Below are positions 18,305 to 27,222 of a DNA stretch of 64,000 nucleotides, piece after piece (positions within the stretch are counted from its first letter, which is position 1; each line of letters opens with the position of its first letter). The notes under the pieces were generated by a model. The model made no database searches. It was not told where the DNA came from and was given only the letters and a program-made list of their open reading frames with translations. A program made the position numbers and the translations under genes. Source of the DNA: Flavobacterium sp. GT3R68 (GTDB taxonomy: Bacteria > Bacteroidota > Bacteroidia > Flavobacteriales > Flavobacteriaceae); contig NZ_VJZK01000005.1 of assembly GCF_007109225.1 (NCBI RefSeq), positions 153,455-217,454 on the forward strand, given 5' to 3'.

Positions 18305-20287
18305 TTAATTGTTCAATAACGAATCATCTACTAAATTAGGGATGGTAACTTTTAATAAAGGTTGCGTCGCCATGGCTCTTTTTATTGCAAAAATTGCCCC
18401 TTCGTTACGGGCCCAGCTTCTTCTGGATATTCCGTTGTTAACATCCCAGAAAAGCATTGATTCTAAGCGCCTTGACGCTTCCTTAGTTCCATCAAGAACC
18501 ATACCAAATCCACCATTTATAACTTCTCCCCAGCCTACACCACCGCCATTATGAATGGATACCCAAGTAGCGCCGCGGAAGCTGTCACCAATGACATTTT
18601 GTATCGCCATATCGGCAGTAAATCGGGATCCGTCATAAATATTGGACGTTTCTCTGTAAGGGGAATCTGTTCCGGAAACATCATGGTGGTCACGACCTAA
18701 CACAACTGTTTCAATTTCGCCTTTGGCAATTGCCTCATTAAAAGCGCCTGCAATTTTGACACGTCCTTCAGCATCGGCATATAAGATTCGCGCTTGGGAA
18801 CCCACAACGAGTCTGTTTTCCTGCGCGCCCTTTATCCATTTGATATTGTCGGCCATTTGCTGCTGGATTTCAACAGGGGAATTTTTCATCATTTCTTCCA
18901 ACACATCGCAGGCAATTTTATCGGTTTTGACTAAATCTTCTGGTTTTCCGGAAGCACATACCCATCGGAAAGGTCCAAATCCATAGTCAAAACACATCGG
19001 TCCCATAATATCCTGCACGTAGCTTGGGTACCGGAAATCCAAATGATTTTCGGCCATAATATCAGCACCAGCTCTGGAGGCTTCCAGAAGGAATGCATTT
19101 CCATAATCAAAGAAATAAGTTCCTTTTGCGGTATGCTTGTTAATTGCGGCAGTATGTCTTCGCAATGTTTCCTGTACTTTTTCTTTGAAAAGTTCCGGAT
19201 TGTCTGCCATCATCTGATTGGCTTCTTCAAAAGAAAGGTCGGCAGGATAATACCCGCCGGCCCATGGATTATGAAGCGATGTCTGGTCGGATCCTAAATC
19301 AATGTGGATGTTTTCGTCATGGAATTTTTCCCATACGTCCACCACATTTCCGAGATAGCCTATCGAAACGACTTCATTATTGGCTTTTGCCAAAGCGACT
19401 CTTTTTACCAGTTCATTAATATCTTCAATAACTTCGTTTATCCATCCTTGACTGTGGCGAATGTGAGTTATTTTTGCATTCACTTCGGCGCATACGGTAA
19501 TGCATCCGGCGATATTTCCGGCTTTTGGCTGTGCTCCGCTCATTCCGCCTAATCCGGAGGTAACGAATAATCCTCCTTCGGGATTGCGTTTTATTTTGCG
19601 AAAACCATTCAGTACCGTTATAGTAGTTCCGTGAACGATGCCTTGCGGACCAATATACATGTAACTCCCCGCGGTCATTTGTCCGTATTGTGATACTCCT
19701 AACGCATTCATTTTTTCCCAATCATCCGGCTTTGAATAGTTAGGGATGACCATTCCATTGGTGACTACTACTCTCGGAGCTTCTTTATGTGAAGGAAATA
19801 ATCCCATTGGATGTCCGGAATACATCGTGAGCGTTTGTTCATCAGTCATTTCAGATAAATACTGCATTGTCAAAAGATACTGGGCCCAATTCTGGAATAC
19901 GGCCCCGTTTCCTCCATAGGTAATCAATTCATGGGGATGTTGTGCCACTGCATAGTCCAGATTGTTCATAATCATCAGCATGATAGCTTTGGCTTGTTCA
20001 CTTTTTCCGGGATATTCCGAAATTGGCCGGGCATACATTTTATAATCCGGACGCAAACGGTACATATAGATACGGCCGTAGGTCTCCAGTTCTTCTGCAA
20101 ATTCTTTTATTAATTCAGCGTGATGTTGCGGTTCGAAATAGCGTAATGCATTACGAAGCGCTAATTTTTTTTCTTCTGCTGATAATATTTCCTTGCGCTT
20201 TGGTGCGTGGTTAATATTGGCTTCAAATGGTTTTGGTTGGGGTAATATGTTAGGAATTCCTGCCTGGATTTGTTCTTGAAAGGTCAT
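18305..20287 (-). CDS. hutU: urocanate hydratase
   Basis: HutU converts urocanate to imidazolone propionate, the second step of histidine breakdown, using NAD+ tightly bound as an electrophile. Family hallmarks are ITYGGNGAVFQNWAQ, the GPQGIVHGTT segment, GLGGMSGAQPKA (NAD site), and FDYGNAFLLEASRAGAD. The 660-residue length exceeds the about 555 of the E. coli/Bacillus type, as is usual for the long Bacteroidota form. The other hut genes are not in this window. A DUF5522 gene sits 46 bases upstream on the same strand. Confidence 0.95.
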   Translation of the reverse strand: MTFQEQIQAGIPNILPQPKPFEANINHAPKRKEILSAEEKKLALRNALRYFEPQHHAELIKEFAEELETYGRIYMYRLRPDYKMYARPISEYPGKSEQAKAIMLMIMNNLDYAVAQHPHELITYGGNGAVFQNWAQYLLTMQYLSEMTDEQTLTMYSGHPMGLFPSHKEAPRVVVTNGMVIPNYSKPDDWEKMNALGVSQYGQMTAGSYMYIGPQGIVHGTTITVLNGFRKIKRNPEGGLFVTSGLGGMSGAQPKAGNIAGCITVCAEVNAKITHIRHSQGWINEVIEDINELVKRVALAKANNEVVSIGYLGNVVDVWEKFHDENIHIDLGSDQTSLHNPWAGGYYPADLSFEEANQMMADNPELFKEKVQETLRRHTAAINKHTAKGTYFFDYGNAFLLEASRAGADIMAENHLDFRYPSYVQDIMGPMCFDYGFGPFRWVCASGKPEDLVKTDKIACDVLEEMMKNSPVEIQQQMADNIKWIKGAQENRLVVGSQARILYADAEGRVKIAGAFNEAIAKGEIETVVLGRDHHDVSGTDSPYRETSNIYDGSRFTADMAIQNVIGDSFRGATWVSIHNGGGVGWGEVINGGFGMVLDGTKEASRRLESMLFWDVNNGISRRSWARNEGAIFAIKRAMATQPLLKVTIPNLVDDSLLNN

Positions 20288-20333
20288 TGAGTTGCTATTG
20301 GGTTATTTGGAAGATGTATATTTGAATTGGAAT

Positions 20334-20513
20334 TTATTTCTTTCTGATATCACTTGTTTTTTTGTCAAATCCATAAGGACAGTGACGACAGCCACTTTTG
20401 CAGCAGTAGCCGCGCTTCAGATGGTATTTTTCAGTAAAGCATTTGTAGCCTTCCGGCGTATAATAAAAATCTTCGCCTTCAATTAATTTATTTTCATTAC
20501 TTTGCTTATTCAT
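20334..20513 (-). CDS. DUF5522 domain protein, small Cys-rich
   Basis: This 59-residue gene begins with the ATG at 20513 (MNKQSNENKLIEGEDFYYTP) and ends at TAA 20334-20336. The conserved part reads GYKCFTEKYHLKRGYCCKSG followed by CRHCPYGF. The Cys pattern C-x12-CC-x3-C-x2-CP suggests a metal or Fe-S site. This recognisable DUF5522 family is widespread in Bacteroidota and has no assigned function. It lies 46 bases upstream of hutU on the same strand and may be co-transcribed with it. A -7-like box is present at 20555-20562. Confidence 0.88.
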   Translation of the reverse strand: MNKQSNENKLIEGEDFYYTPEGYKCFTEKYHLKRGYCCKSGCRHCPYGFDKKTSDIRKK

Positions 20514-20554
20514 AGCTACAAACCGACATAAAAACAGTTATTTCTAATTTTCTT

Positions 20555-20562
20555 CAAAAATA
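20555..20562 (-). promoter_or_regulatory. -7-like element upstream of DUF5522/hutU
   Basis: The minus strand reads TATTTTTG, matching TAnnTTTG, 41 bases before the DUF5522 ATG. No TTG is found at the ideal -33 spacing. Confidence 0.4.
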
Positions 20563-20639
20563 AATATTTTTATCCAAGGTTACTTCTTTCCTTTGGCTAA
20601 ATAAAATTTAAAAGAAGAAATTTATAAACTTTAAAACGG

Positions 20640-20966
20640 ATGATTCTAATCGTTTCCAAATTTTTACTTCCAAAAGGTTACAGTGGACTTACTATCTTCC
20701 CATTTGTAATCATTAAGAATAAAAAAAAGAAGGATTTGCATGTATTGATTAATCATGAGGCCATTCATATCCGCCAACAAATGGAAATGTTGGTTTTACC
20801 TTTTTTTATTTGGTACGGAATAGAATTTTTAATTCGCTGGATTCAATTGAAAGATAAAAAGGAAGCGTACATGAATATCAGTTTTGAAAGGGAAGCTTAT
20901 TCCCATGAAAAAGACCTCCAATATTTACAACAAAGGCCTTTCTATAAATTTCTAAGTCATCTTTGA
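20640..20966 (+). CDS. small HExxH protein, putative minimal zincin-like
   Basis: The 108-residue protein contains NHEAIHIRQQ (HExxH, about residues 39-43), a hydrophobic stretch PFFIWYGIEFLIRW (about 55-68), and a later REAY (about 83-86) whose Glu could be a third zinc ligand. That layout resembles the core of M48/M56-type peptidases, but without their multiple membrane helices. I recall similar short proteins in other flavobacteria, with no experimental role. It ends 2 bases before the convergent stop of the neighbouring minus-strand surface protein gene. Catalysis is unproven. Confidence 0.65.
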   Translation: MILIVSKFLLPKGYSGLTIFPFVIIKNKKKKDLHVLINHEAIHIRQQMEMLVLPFFIWYGIEFLIRWIQLKDKKEAYMNISFEREAYSHEKDLQYLQQRPFYKFLSHL

Positions 20967-20968
20967 CC

Positions 20969-22252
20969 TTATCTGTACCAAATCGTTCCGTCAGACCAAA
21001 ATTGAATATTTAAACCAGCTCCAGCTGCAGAATGTAAAGCTATTGTAGTGGTTTCAGTTACGGTGCCACTCAGATTTTGAATGTTTACAGAGCCCGTTGG
21101 GTCCAAAGTAATTACTCCCGTAGAGCCAGTATCACGCGCAAAACTTAATAATCGTCCTGTGCAAGTAGTCGGGTCGGGTAGGGTGATGGTGATATCTGTT
21201 GCGCCATTGGAGACAATTACTTTACATGCACTATCTGATAGTACTGAAGTTGCACTTACAGTAACGGGTTTTACAGCGAAAGAGCCCCTAACCTGTAAAG
21301 TTGAGGTGGGCTGAACGGTTGGGTCTGTACTGGTCTGATTTGTTTTTATTCCGACTCTCCCGTCTACGGCAATTACCATTCTTTCGGTAAATAATTCCGA
21401 GCCGGTTGCGGTGCTGAACACGATAGGCCTGTTTCCTGCGGCTAATTGATAGGCTCCTTTTCCTCCAAATGAGGATGCTCCGCCAGTATTTACATAGCCA
21501 AAGTGACCTCGATAACTGGCTGCCTGATAAAAATATACTCCGGAAAACCCACCTGAAATACCATTGTCAAGTTTTAAAACTCCTTCGCTATCAGCATTAT
21601 TGGTTATATGCAAACGATGTCCTGGTAACGTGTTGCCGATGGCCACATCTCCGTCCGATTCAATGCGCATTCTTTCCGTTCCTGCGGTGGAAGCTGCTAA
21701 AAAATCGGCTGCGGGACTAAAAATACCTGTATCCTGATCTGTCTGAAAAGAATAGATTGGTAATGCGACTGTACCCAAGGAATAGGATTGTAGCTGCCCG
21801 GTATTGGTGTTGGAAATATTCCATCTATCGGTACTATTGGTTTTGATTCTGAAATCGATTGCACTTGAGGTTCCCACAAAATCGGTTCCCGCAACAGTTC
21901 CTGCATTTCCTATAGTACTCCAATCATTGTTGGTTCCGGTTCTTTCCCTGATCCACTGTACTCCGTCCCAAAAATAATAACCTGGAGTCACTGCTGTTGC
22001 GCCTGCTCCCGCTGTCGCAGTATTGTAGACTAAAGTCCCTGTTACTGGCGCGCCGGCTGTTTGTGGATTTACAACCGGGGCAGATACAGCTGTGGACGTG
22101 AGCGCTACTTGGGGCAGTACCAGTCCATTTGTTGAAGAGCTTACTTCAAGGGCGCCTCGGGGAGTTTCCGTTCCAAAACCTATCTGGGCGGAGATTTCCG
22201 AAAACGTAAAAAAAGTCAGAGTCGTAAATAATATGAATGAAATCTTTTTCAT
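20969..22252 (-). CDS. secreted surface protein, tandem paralog 1
   Basis: The 427-residue protein has a signal peptide (ending SEISAQ) followed by the shared mature start IGFGTETPRGALEVSSSTNG. The body carries VNPQTAGAPVTG, NTATAGAGATAVTPGYYFWDG, GIGN/GIKTN-type repeats resembling tail-fibre or S74-associated beta-helix repeats, and KGAYQLAAGNRPIVFST. It ends QFWSDGTIWYR. Four such genes lie in a row. It has no typical T9SS C-terminal domain. It is the last gene of a probable three-gene operon (21 bases after the previous gene). A role in the surface coat or attachment is inferred. Confidence 0.75.
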   Translation of the reverse strand: MKKISFILFTTLTFFTFSEISAQIGFGTETPRGALEVSSSTNGLVLPQVALTSTAVSAPVVNPQTAGAPVTGTLVYNTATAGAGATAVTPGYYFWDGVQWIRERTGTNNDWSTIGNAGTVAGTDFVGTSSAIDFRIKTNSTDRWNISNTNTGQLQSYSLGTVALPIYSFQTDQDTGIFSPAADFLAASTAGTERMRIESDGDVAIGNTLPGHRLHITNNADSEGVLKLDNGISGGFSGVYFYQAASYRGHFGYVNTGGASSFGGKGAYQLAAGNRPIVFSTATGSELFTERMVIAVDGRVGIKTNQTSTDPTVQPTSTLQVRGSFAVKPVTVSATSVLSDSACKVIVSNGATDITITLPDPTTCTGRLLSFARDTGSTGVITLDPTGSVNIQNLSGTVTETTTIALHSAAGAGLNIQFWSDGTIWYR

Positions 22253-22273
22253 TACTAGTAGGTTATTTGTTTG

Positions 22274-23545
22274 TTATCTATACCAGTTTACGCCATTGGA
22301 CCAAAATTGTACATTTACACCTCCACCAGATGCAGAGTGTATAGGAATTGTTGTTGTCTCAGTGATCGTGCCATCTAAATTCTGAATGTTGTTGCTGCCA
22401 GCTGGGTTTATTGTTACCGTACCGGTAGAGGAGGCATCTCGGGCAAAACTTATCATTCGTCCCTCGCATGTGGTCGGGTCATGTAAGGTAATTGTTATAT
22501 TTGTAGCTCCGTTTGTCAGGATCACTTTCGCTTCATCACCGTCTAACGTATACGTTGTGCCAATGCTCCAGATTCCTATTGCAAAAGAACCGTTTACTTG
22601 TAAAGTTGAGGTGGGTTGAACTGGTGTAGACAGATTTGTAGGGTTAGTATTGATTCCGACTCTTCCGTCGGTTGCAATAATCATTTTTTCCGAATATAGA
22701 TCTGTGGCGTCGGTACTAAAAGTGATGGGACGGTTTCCGGCCGATAACTGATAGGCTCCTTTACCTCCATAAGAAGAAGTTCCTCCTGTGAGCATGTAGC
22801 CAAAATGACCCCGATAACTGGCTCCCTGATAGAAATCGATGCCTGAGAAACCACCCGCTGTACTGTTGTCCACTCTTAATACTCCCTGACCATCCGCATT
22901 ATTTACAACATGTAACCGATTAGAAGGGGCGGTTGTAGCAATTCCTACGCTTCCTGTGGAAGTAATTCGCATTCTTTCCGTTCCTGCTGTTGTTGCTGAT
23001 AATGCATCTGCCGAAGGGCTGAAAACACCTGTGTTAGTATCTGTCTGAAACGAGTATACCGGTAGAAGGGCAGTCCCTAGTGAATAAGCCTGGAGCTGTC
23101 CGCTATTGGCATTAGAAATGTTCCAACGATCTGTACTGTTGGTTTTAATTCTCAAATCCGTAGCATCTGTTGTGCCTATAAAACTAGTCCCCGATACAGT
23201 GCCAGCATTTCCGGTAATACTCCAATCAGGGCTGGGCTCGGCGGATTTTGGCAGCCAAATGGTGCCGTCCCAATAATAGAAGCCTGGTGTTACAGCAGTT
23301 CCACCTGCACCTGCCGTTGCTGTATTATAAATCATTGTGCCGGCTATTGGAGCGCCTGCGGTTTGAGGATTTACAACTGGTGCCGATACATTGTTTGCTG
23401 TTAGTGCTACTTGAGGAATGACGACGCCGCTATTGTTGGAAAAAACTTCCATAGCGCCACGGGGAGTAATTGTTCCAATCCCTATTTGTGCAGCCATGTT
23501 CGCAAGGCTTAGAAGAGTTAAGATTAAAAATATTCTGGTTTTCAT
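22274..23545 (-). CDS. secreted surface protein, tandem paralog 2
   Basis: The 423-residue paralog has the same order of blocks: signal peptide (ending NMAAQ), IGIGTITPRGAMEVFSNNSG, VNPQTAGAPIAG, an FYYWDGTIWLP segment, GVFSPSADALSATTAG, a GGKGAYQLSAGNRPITFST block, and the C-terminal QFWSNGVNWYR. It has no enzymatic motif. It lies between paralogs 1 and 3 with short gaps of 21 and 33 bases, so it is probably co-transcribed from the promoter at 24915. Its divergence from its neighbours sits mostly in the C-terminal third. Confidence 0.75.
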   Translation of the reverse strand: MKTRIFLILTLLSLANMAAQIGIGTITPRGAMEVFSNNSGVVIPQVALTANNVSAPVVNPQTAGAPIAGTMIYNTATAGAGGTAVTPGFYYWDGTIWLPKSAEPSPDWSITGNAGTVSGTSFIGTTDATDLRIKTNSTDRWNISNANSGQLQAYSLGTALLPVYSFQTDTNTGVFSPSADALSATTAGTERMRITSTGSVGIATTAPSNRLHVVNNADGQGVLRVDNSTAGGFSGIDFYQGASYRGHFGYMLTGGTSSYGGKGAYQLSAGNRPITFSTDATDLYSEKMIIATDGRVGINTNPTNLSTPVQPTSTLQVNGSFAIGIWSIGTTYTLDGDEAKVILTNGATNITITLHDPTTCEGRMISFARDASSTGTVTINPAGSNNIQNLDGTITETTTIPIHSASGGGVNVQFWSNGVNWYR

Positions 23546-23578
23546 AATAAAAGTTTATTAACATTGCTGTAAATCAAA

Positions 23579-24859
23579 CTACCTGTACCAAATGGTTCCG
23601 TTGCTCCAGAACTGAACATTGACACCTGCGCCGCCCGCAGAATGTAATGGAATTGTAGTGGTACTGGTGACGGTACCCGCCAGATTTTGAATATTGTTAG
23701 TGCCTGCTGTGTCGATTGTAACGGTACCGGTAGAGGCGGCATTGCGGCTAAAACTCAGCATGCGTCCCGCACATGTGCTGGGTGTTGGTAATACAACGGT
23801 AATGTTAGCAGCGCCGTTACTTAAGATAACTTTACAGGTGGTTTCTGTTAAGGTGGTGTTAGCACTCACGGATACAACACCTATGGCAAACGAACCCGCC
23901 ACTTGTAAATTTGAAGTGGGCTGAACTGTTGGGGCTATATTAGTTGGGTTTGTATTGATTCCGACTCTGCCATCGCCCGCAATTACCATTCTTTCCTGAA
24001 AAGATTCGGTGGAAGCATGGGTGCTGAAAACCAAAGGACGATCACCCGATGCAAGTTGGTAAGCACCTTTGCCTCCAAAACCCGAAGTCCCGAGCGTATT
24101 TACATAACCCATATGACCACGGTAATTAGCGCCTTCAAATAAATACATTCCTGCGAAACCGCCCGCTGTCGCATTATCAACTCGCATAACACCTTGCCCA
24201 TCCGCGTCGTTAACTACATGTAGACGATGAGTAGGAGACGAAGTTCCGATACCAACTTTTCCATTGGAATCAATCTGCATCCTTTCGATACCTGCGGTAG
24301 TCGCTCCTAACTTATCGGGGCCAGGACTAAAAATGCCTGTGTTTGGATCGGTCTGAAAAGAATAAGCCGGTAATAGTGCTGTTCCTAACGAATACGATTG
24401 GAGCTGACCATTATTGGTATTTGAAATATTCCACCGGTCTATATTGTTGGTTCTGATTCTTAATCCTATTGCATCTGTAGTCCCTATAAAATTGGTTCCT
24501 GCTACTGTTCCTGAATTTCCTGCTTTACTCCAATCAACTCCCGTTGCTTCGCGTAGCCATTGTGTGCCGCCCCAATAATAGTGTCCAGGTGCAACACTAG
24601 TGCCGGCAGTTCCTGCGGTAGCGGTGTTGAAAATTATGGTTCCGTTTATGGGTGTACTGCCCGTTTGGGGATTTATAACAGGTGCTGATGTAATATTGTC
24701 GGTGAGGGCAATTTGCGGAAATAGAAAGCCATTTGTAGTCGAATTGACATCGAGGGCACCTCTTGGGGTGATAGTTCCGACGCCTATCTGGGCAGGCATG
24801 ACAGAGTAGTTCAATAAAGCGGATAGCATTATTGAAAAAAGTAGGATTTTTTTCATCAT
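23579..24859 (-). CDS. secreted surface protein, tandem paralog 3
   Basis: This paralog heads the three-gene run. The chosen start at 24859 gives MMKKILLFSIMLSALL as signal peptide. The ATG three bases later (24856) is equally possible, while the in-frame ATG at 24925 would add a long unlikely leader and overlap the promoter. The mature protein begins QIGVGTITPRGALDVNSTTN and has the family blocks DRWNISNTNNGQLQSYSLG, GGKGAYQLASGDRPLVFST and C-terminal VQFWSNGTIWYR. A consensus -7 box lies at 24915-24922. Confidence 0.75.
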   Translation of the reverse strand: MMKKILLFSIMLSALLNYSVMPAQIGVGTITPRGALDVNSTTNGFLFPQIALTDNITSAPVINPQTGSTPINGTIIFNTATAGTAGTSVAPGHYYWGGTQWLREATGVDWSKAGNSGTVAGTNFIGTTDAIGLRIRTNNIDRWNISNTNNGQLQSYSLGTALLPAYSFQTDPNTGIFSPGPDKLGATTAGIERMQIDSNGKVGIGTSSPTHRLHVVNDADGQGVMRVDNATAGGFAGMYLFEGANYRGHMGYVNTLGTSGFGGKGAYQLASGDRPLVFSTHASTESFQERMVIAGDGRVGINTNPTNIAPTVQPTSNLQVAGSFAIGVVSVSANTTLTETTCKVILSNGAANITVVLPTPSTCAGRMLSFSRNAASTGTVTIDTAGTNNIQNLAGTVTSTTTIPLHSAGGAGVNVQFWSNGTIWYR

Positions 24860-24914
24860 AAAAATTATTATCGTCATTTGTTTGAATTTGGGGAAATCAA
24901 CAAATAATTGAAGA

Positions 24915-24922
24915 CAAATATA
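24915..24922 (-). promoter_or_regulatory. -7 promoter element of the three-paralog operon
   Basis: The minus strand reads TATATTTG, an exact TAnnTTTG, 55 bases before the ATG at 24859. The -33 element is not clear. Confidence 0.5.
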
Positions 24923-25136
24923 CATTTTTTTTTGAATTTTAAATATTTGAATATCAATTAGTTGTAATTTTTCATTTGCATCTTTAAAAACAAATATTTA
25001 TTGGTACTATTTCTTACGAAAATTGAGAAAGATTTACATAAATTTTTAAGTTTTGACTAAGGAGCATATGCGAGTCAATAAGACAGAACAATTTAAAGCA
25101 GAAATTCTTTTGCAATTTCTTAACTTTCCATTGATT

Positions 25137-27059
25137 TTATCTGTACCATACGGAGCCGTCCGACCAAAACTGAACATTTACACCTGCACCACCCGCAGAA
25201 TGCAAAGGAATTGTTGTTGTGTTTGTTACAGTTCCGCTTAAATTTTGAATGTTATTGGTACCTGTTGGGTCTAGTGTAACGGTACCGGTAGAGGAATCAT
25301 TGCGGCTAAAACTAATCAAACGTCCGGAGCAGGTATTTGGGTTTGGCAACGTAATTGTTATGTTTGATGCGCCGTTTGACAATATAACTTTACTTATATC
25401 TTCTGCTAATGTTGAGGTTGAACCTACTGAGGCAGCTTTTATTGCTAATGAACCATTAACTTGCAAAGTTGATGTCGGTTGGACTGTTACAGATGCGTTT
25501 GTGGGATTTGTATTTATTCCAACCCTGCCATCTTGGGCGAAAATCACCCTTTCTACATATAGTTCAGAACCCGAACTGGTACTGAAAATTATCGGGCGAT
25601 CCCCAGCGGCTAATTGGTAGGCTCCTTTTCCTCCAAATCCTGAAGCTCCGCCTGTGTTTACATAGCCAATATGACCCCGATAACTTGCTCCTTGATAGAA
25701 ATACATTCCTACAAATCCACCAGCGGTACCATTGTCAAGTCTTAATACACCCTGACCATCAGCATCATTAACAATATGCAAACGATTGGAAGGTGAGGTC
25801 GTGCCAATGCCTAAGCTTCCTGCGTTGGTTAACCTCATTCTTTCGTTAAAAAAAGGAGTTGCGGCTTTACCGGTTGAAAATATAATAGATTTAGTATTGT
25901 TTGCATTGGCAATATACATATCCTGTCCGCTGGCAATATAGCTGACATCATTCGCAACACCTATATTATAGGCCGTTGGAAAGTTAAATGTAGAATTGTT
26001 AATACCTAACCATACAAAGCCAGTAGTGGCTGTTCCGTTATCAGCAGTGGCATTATAGCCACTTTGAGCTTGTATTCCGGTGCTTGTGTTTTGAATGTTG
26101 AATTGTAAATAATCATTAATGCTTCCAGTCGCATTCACGATATTGGTATTTGTGGTTGCCGCTGCTGCAATATCAAGTTTTGCGGCTGGAGTTGACGTGC
26201 CAATGCCAAAGTCACCTGCATTGGTTAACCTCATTCTTTCGTTAAAAAAAGGAGTTGCGGCTTTGCCGGTTGAAAATATTATCGATTTGGTGTTGTTGGC
26301 ATTGGCAATATACATATCTTGTCCGCTGCCAAGATAGCTGACATCATTTGCAAGACCTATATTATAAGAGGTTGGAAAGTTAAATGTAGAACTGTTAATA
26401 CCTAACCATACAAAGCCAGTAGTGGCTGTTCCGTTGTCAGCAGTGGCATTATAGCCACTTTGAGCTTGTATTCCGTTGCTTGTGTTTTGAATGTTGAATT
26501 GTAAATAATCATTAATGCTTCCAGTCGCATTTACTATATTGGTATTTGTGGTTGCCGCAGCTGCAATATCAAGTTTTGAGGCTGGAGTTGACGTGCCAAT
26601 GCCAACTTCGCCACTGGATTTAATGCGCATACGTTCAAGATTGTTTGTTCTTGCAACAAAATCTATCGCATCGGTAGTTCCTATGAAATTTGTTGCCGCT
26701 ACTGTTCCTGCATTTCCTAGTACAGCCCAATCGGAATTAGTTCCCGTAGCTAATCGCAGCCATAGTGAGCCATCCCAATAATAATATCCTGGTGTGACGG
26801 CGGTTGCACCGGCTCCTGCTGTTGCGGTATTGTAAACTACGGTTCCGGCTATGGGAGCACCTGCAGTTTGAGGGTTTACAACTGGGGCAGAGGTGTTGGC
26901 CGCCGTAAGAGCTACTTGAGGGGTTACAAGTCCATTTGTGGTTGAATTGATTTCAAGAGCGCCTCTGGGAGTGATGGTTCCAATGCCTATTTGCGCATGT
27001 GCCAAGGGAATGTTTACACTCAGCAAAAGTAAAAGTATAATATTAACAAGATTTTTCAT
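25137..27059 (-). CDS. secreted surface protein, tandem paralog 4 with internal duplication
   Basis: This is the largest of the four paralogs at 640 residues. Its signal peptide ends IPLAHAQ and the mature start is IGIGTITPRGALEINSTTNG. It carries two nearly identical blocks of 132 residues (about 152-283 and 284-415), each GIGTSTP.. to RMRLTNAG. They are absent from the shorter paralogs and account for most of the extra length. The C-terminal half matches its neighbours (GGKGAYQLAAGDRPIIFST, QFWSDGSVWYR). A 211-base gap separates it from paralog 3, so it is probably a separate unit. It is likely a surface protein of unknown role. Confidence 0.78.
   Translation of the reverse strand: MKNLVNIILLLLLSVNIPLAHAQIGIGTITPRGALEINSTTNGLVTPQVALTAANTSAPVVNPQTAGAPIAGTVVYNTATAGAGATAVTPGYYYWDGSLWLRLATGTNSDWAVLGNAGTVAATNFIGTTDAIDFVARTNNLERMRIKSSGEVGIGTSTPASKLDIAAAATTNTNIVNATGSINDYLQFNIQNTSNGIQAQSGYNATADNGTATTGFVWLGINSSTFNFPTSYNIGLANDVSYLGSGQDMYIANANNTKSIIFSTGKAATPFFNERMRLTNAGDFGIGTSTPAAKLDIAAAATTNTNIVNATGSINDYLQFNIQNTSTGIQAQSGYNATADNGTATTGFVWLGINNSTFNFPTAYNIGVANDVSYIASGQDMYIANANNTKSIIFSTGKAATPFFNERMRLTNAGSLGIGTTSPSNRLHIVNDADGQGVLRLDNGTAGGFVGMYFYQGASYRGHIGYVNTGGASGFGGKGAYQLAAGDRPIIFSTSSGSELYVERVIFAQDGRVGINTNPTNASVTVQPTSTLQVNGSLAIKAASVGSTSTLAEDISKVILSNGASNITITLPNPNTCSGRLISFSRNDSSTGTVTLDPTGTNNIQNLSGTVTNTTTIPLHSAGGAGVNVQFWSDGSVWYR
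25818..26605 (-). repeat. tandem direct duplication, period 396 bp, inside paralog 4
   Basis: Matching landmarks are exactly 396 bases apart: TTGGTTAACC at 25825 and 26221, and CCAGTCGCAT at 26125 and 26521. The two units differ at only scattered, mostly silent positions by eye. The period is a multiple of three (132 codons), so the frame is kept. Confidence 0.9.
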
Positions 27060-27166
27060 AATAAAATCAAATTAATTGCCTAATTTAAGAAAAATAGTAT
27101 GATATGTATAAAGATAATACATTTTATATAAAAATCAAATTTCTATTGTCGTATTTTGAATCTACA

Positions 27167-27200
27167 TAAAAAAAGCCTCCAGTTTTTAATTGGAAGCTTT
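27167..27200 (-). terminator. terminator of giant surface protein 1
   Basis: On the minus strand AAGCTTCCA pairs with TGGAGGCTT (one G:T pair), with a 9-base loop and then a T7 run. It lies just downstream of the stop at 27223. Confidence 0.75.
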
Positions 27201-27222
27201 TCTATATAAAACTGCAATGGTT

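Noticed and set aside
20292..20486. 64-codon plus-strand open frame
   Set aside because: It is the antisense of the real DUF5522 gene on the minus strand; the protein resembles nothing and has no supporting start signal.
24860..24925. Start of paralog 3 at 24925
   Set aside because: It would precede the signal peptide by about 22 unlikely residues and overlap the -7 box at 24915-24922.
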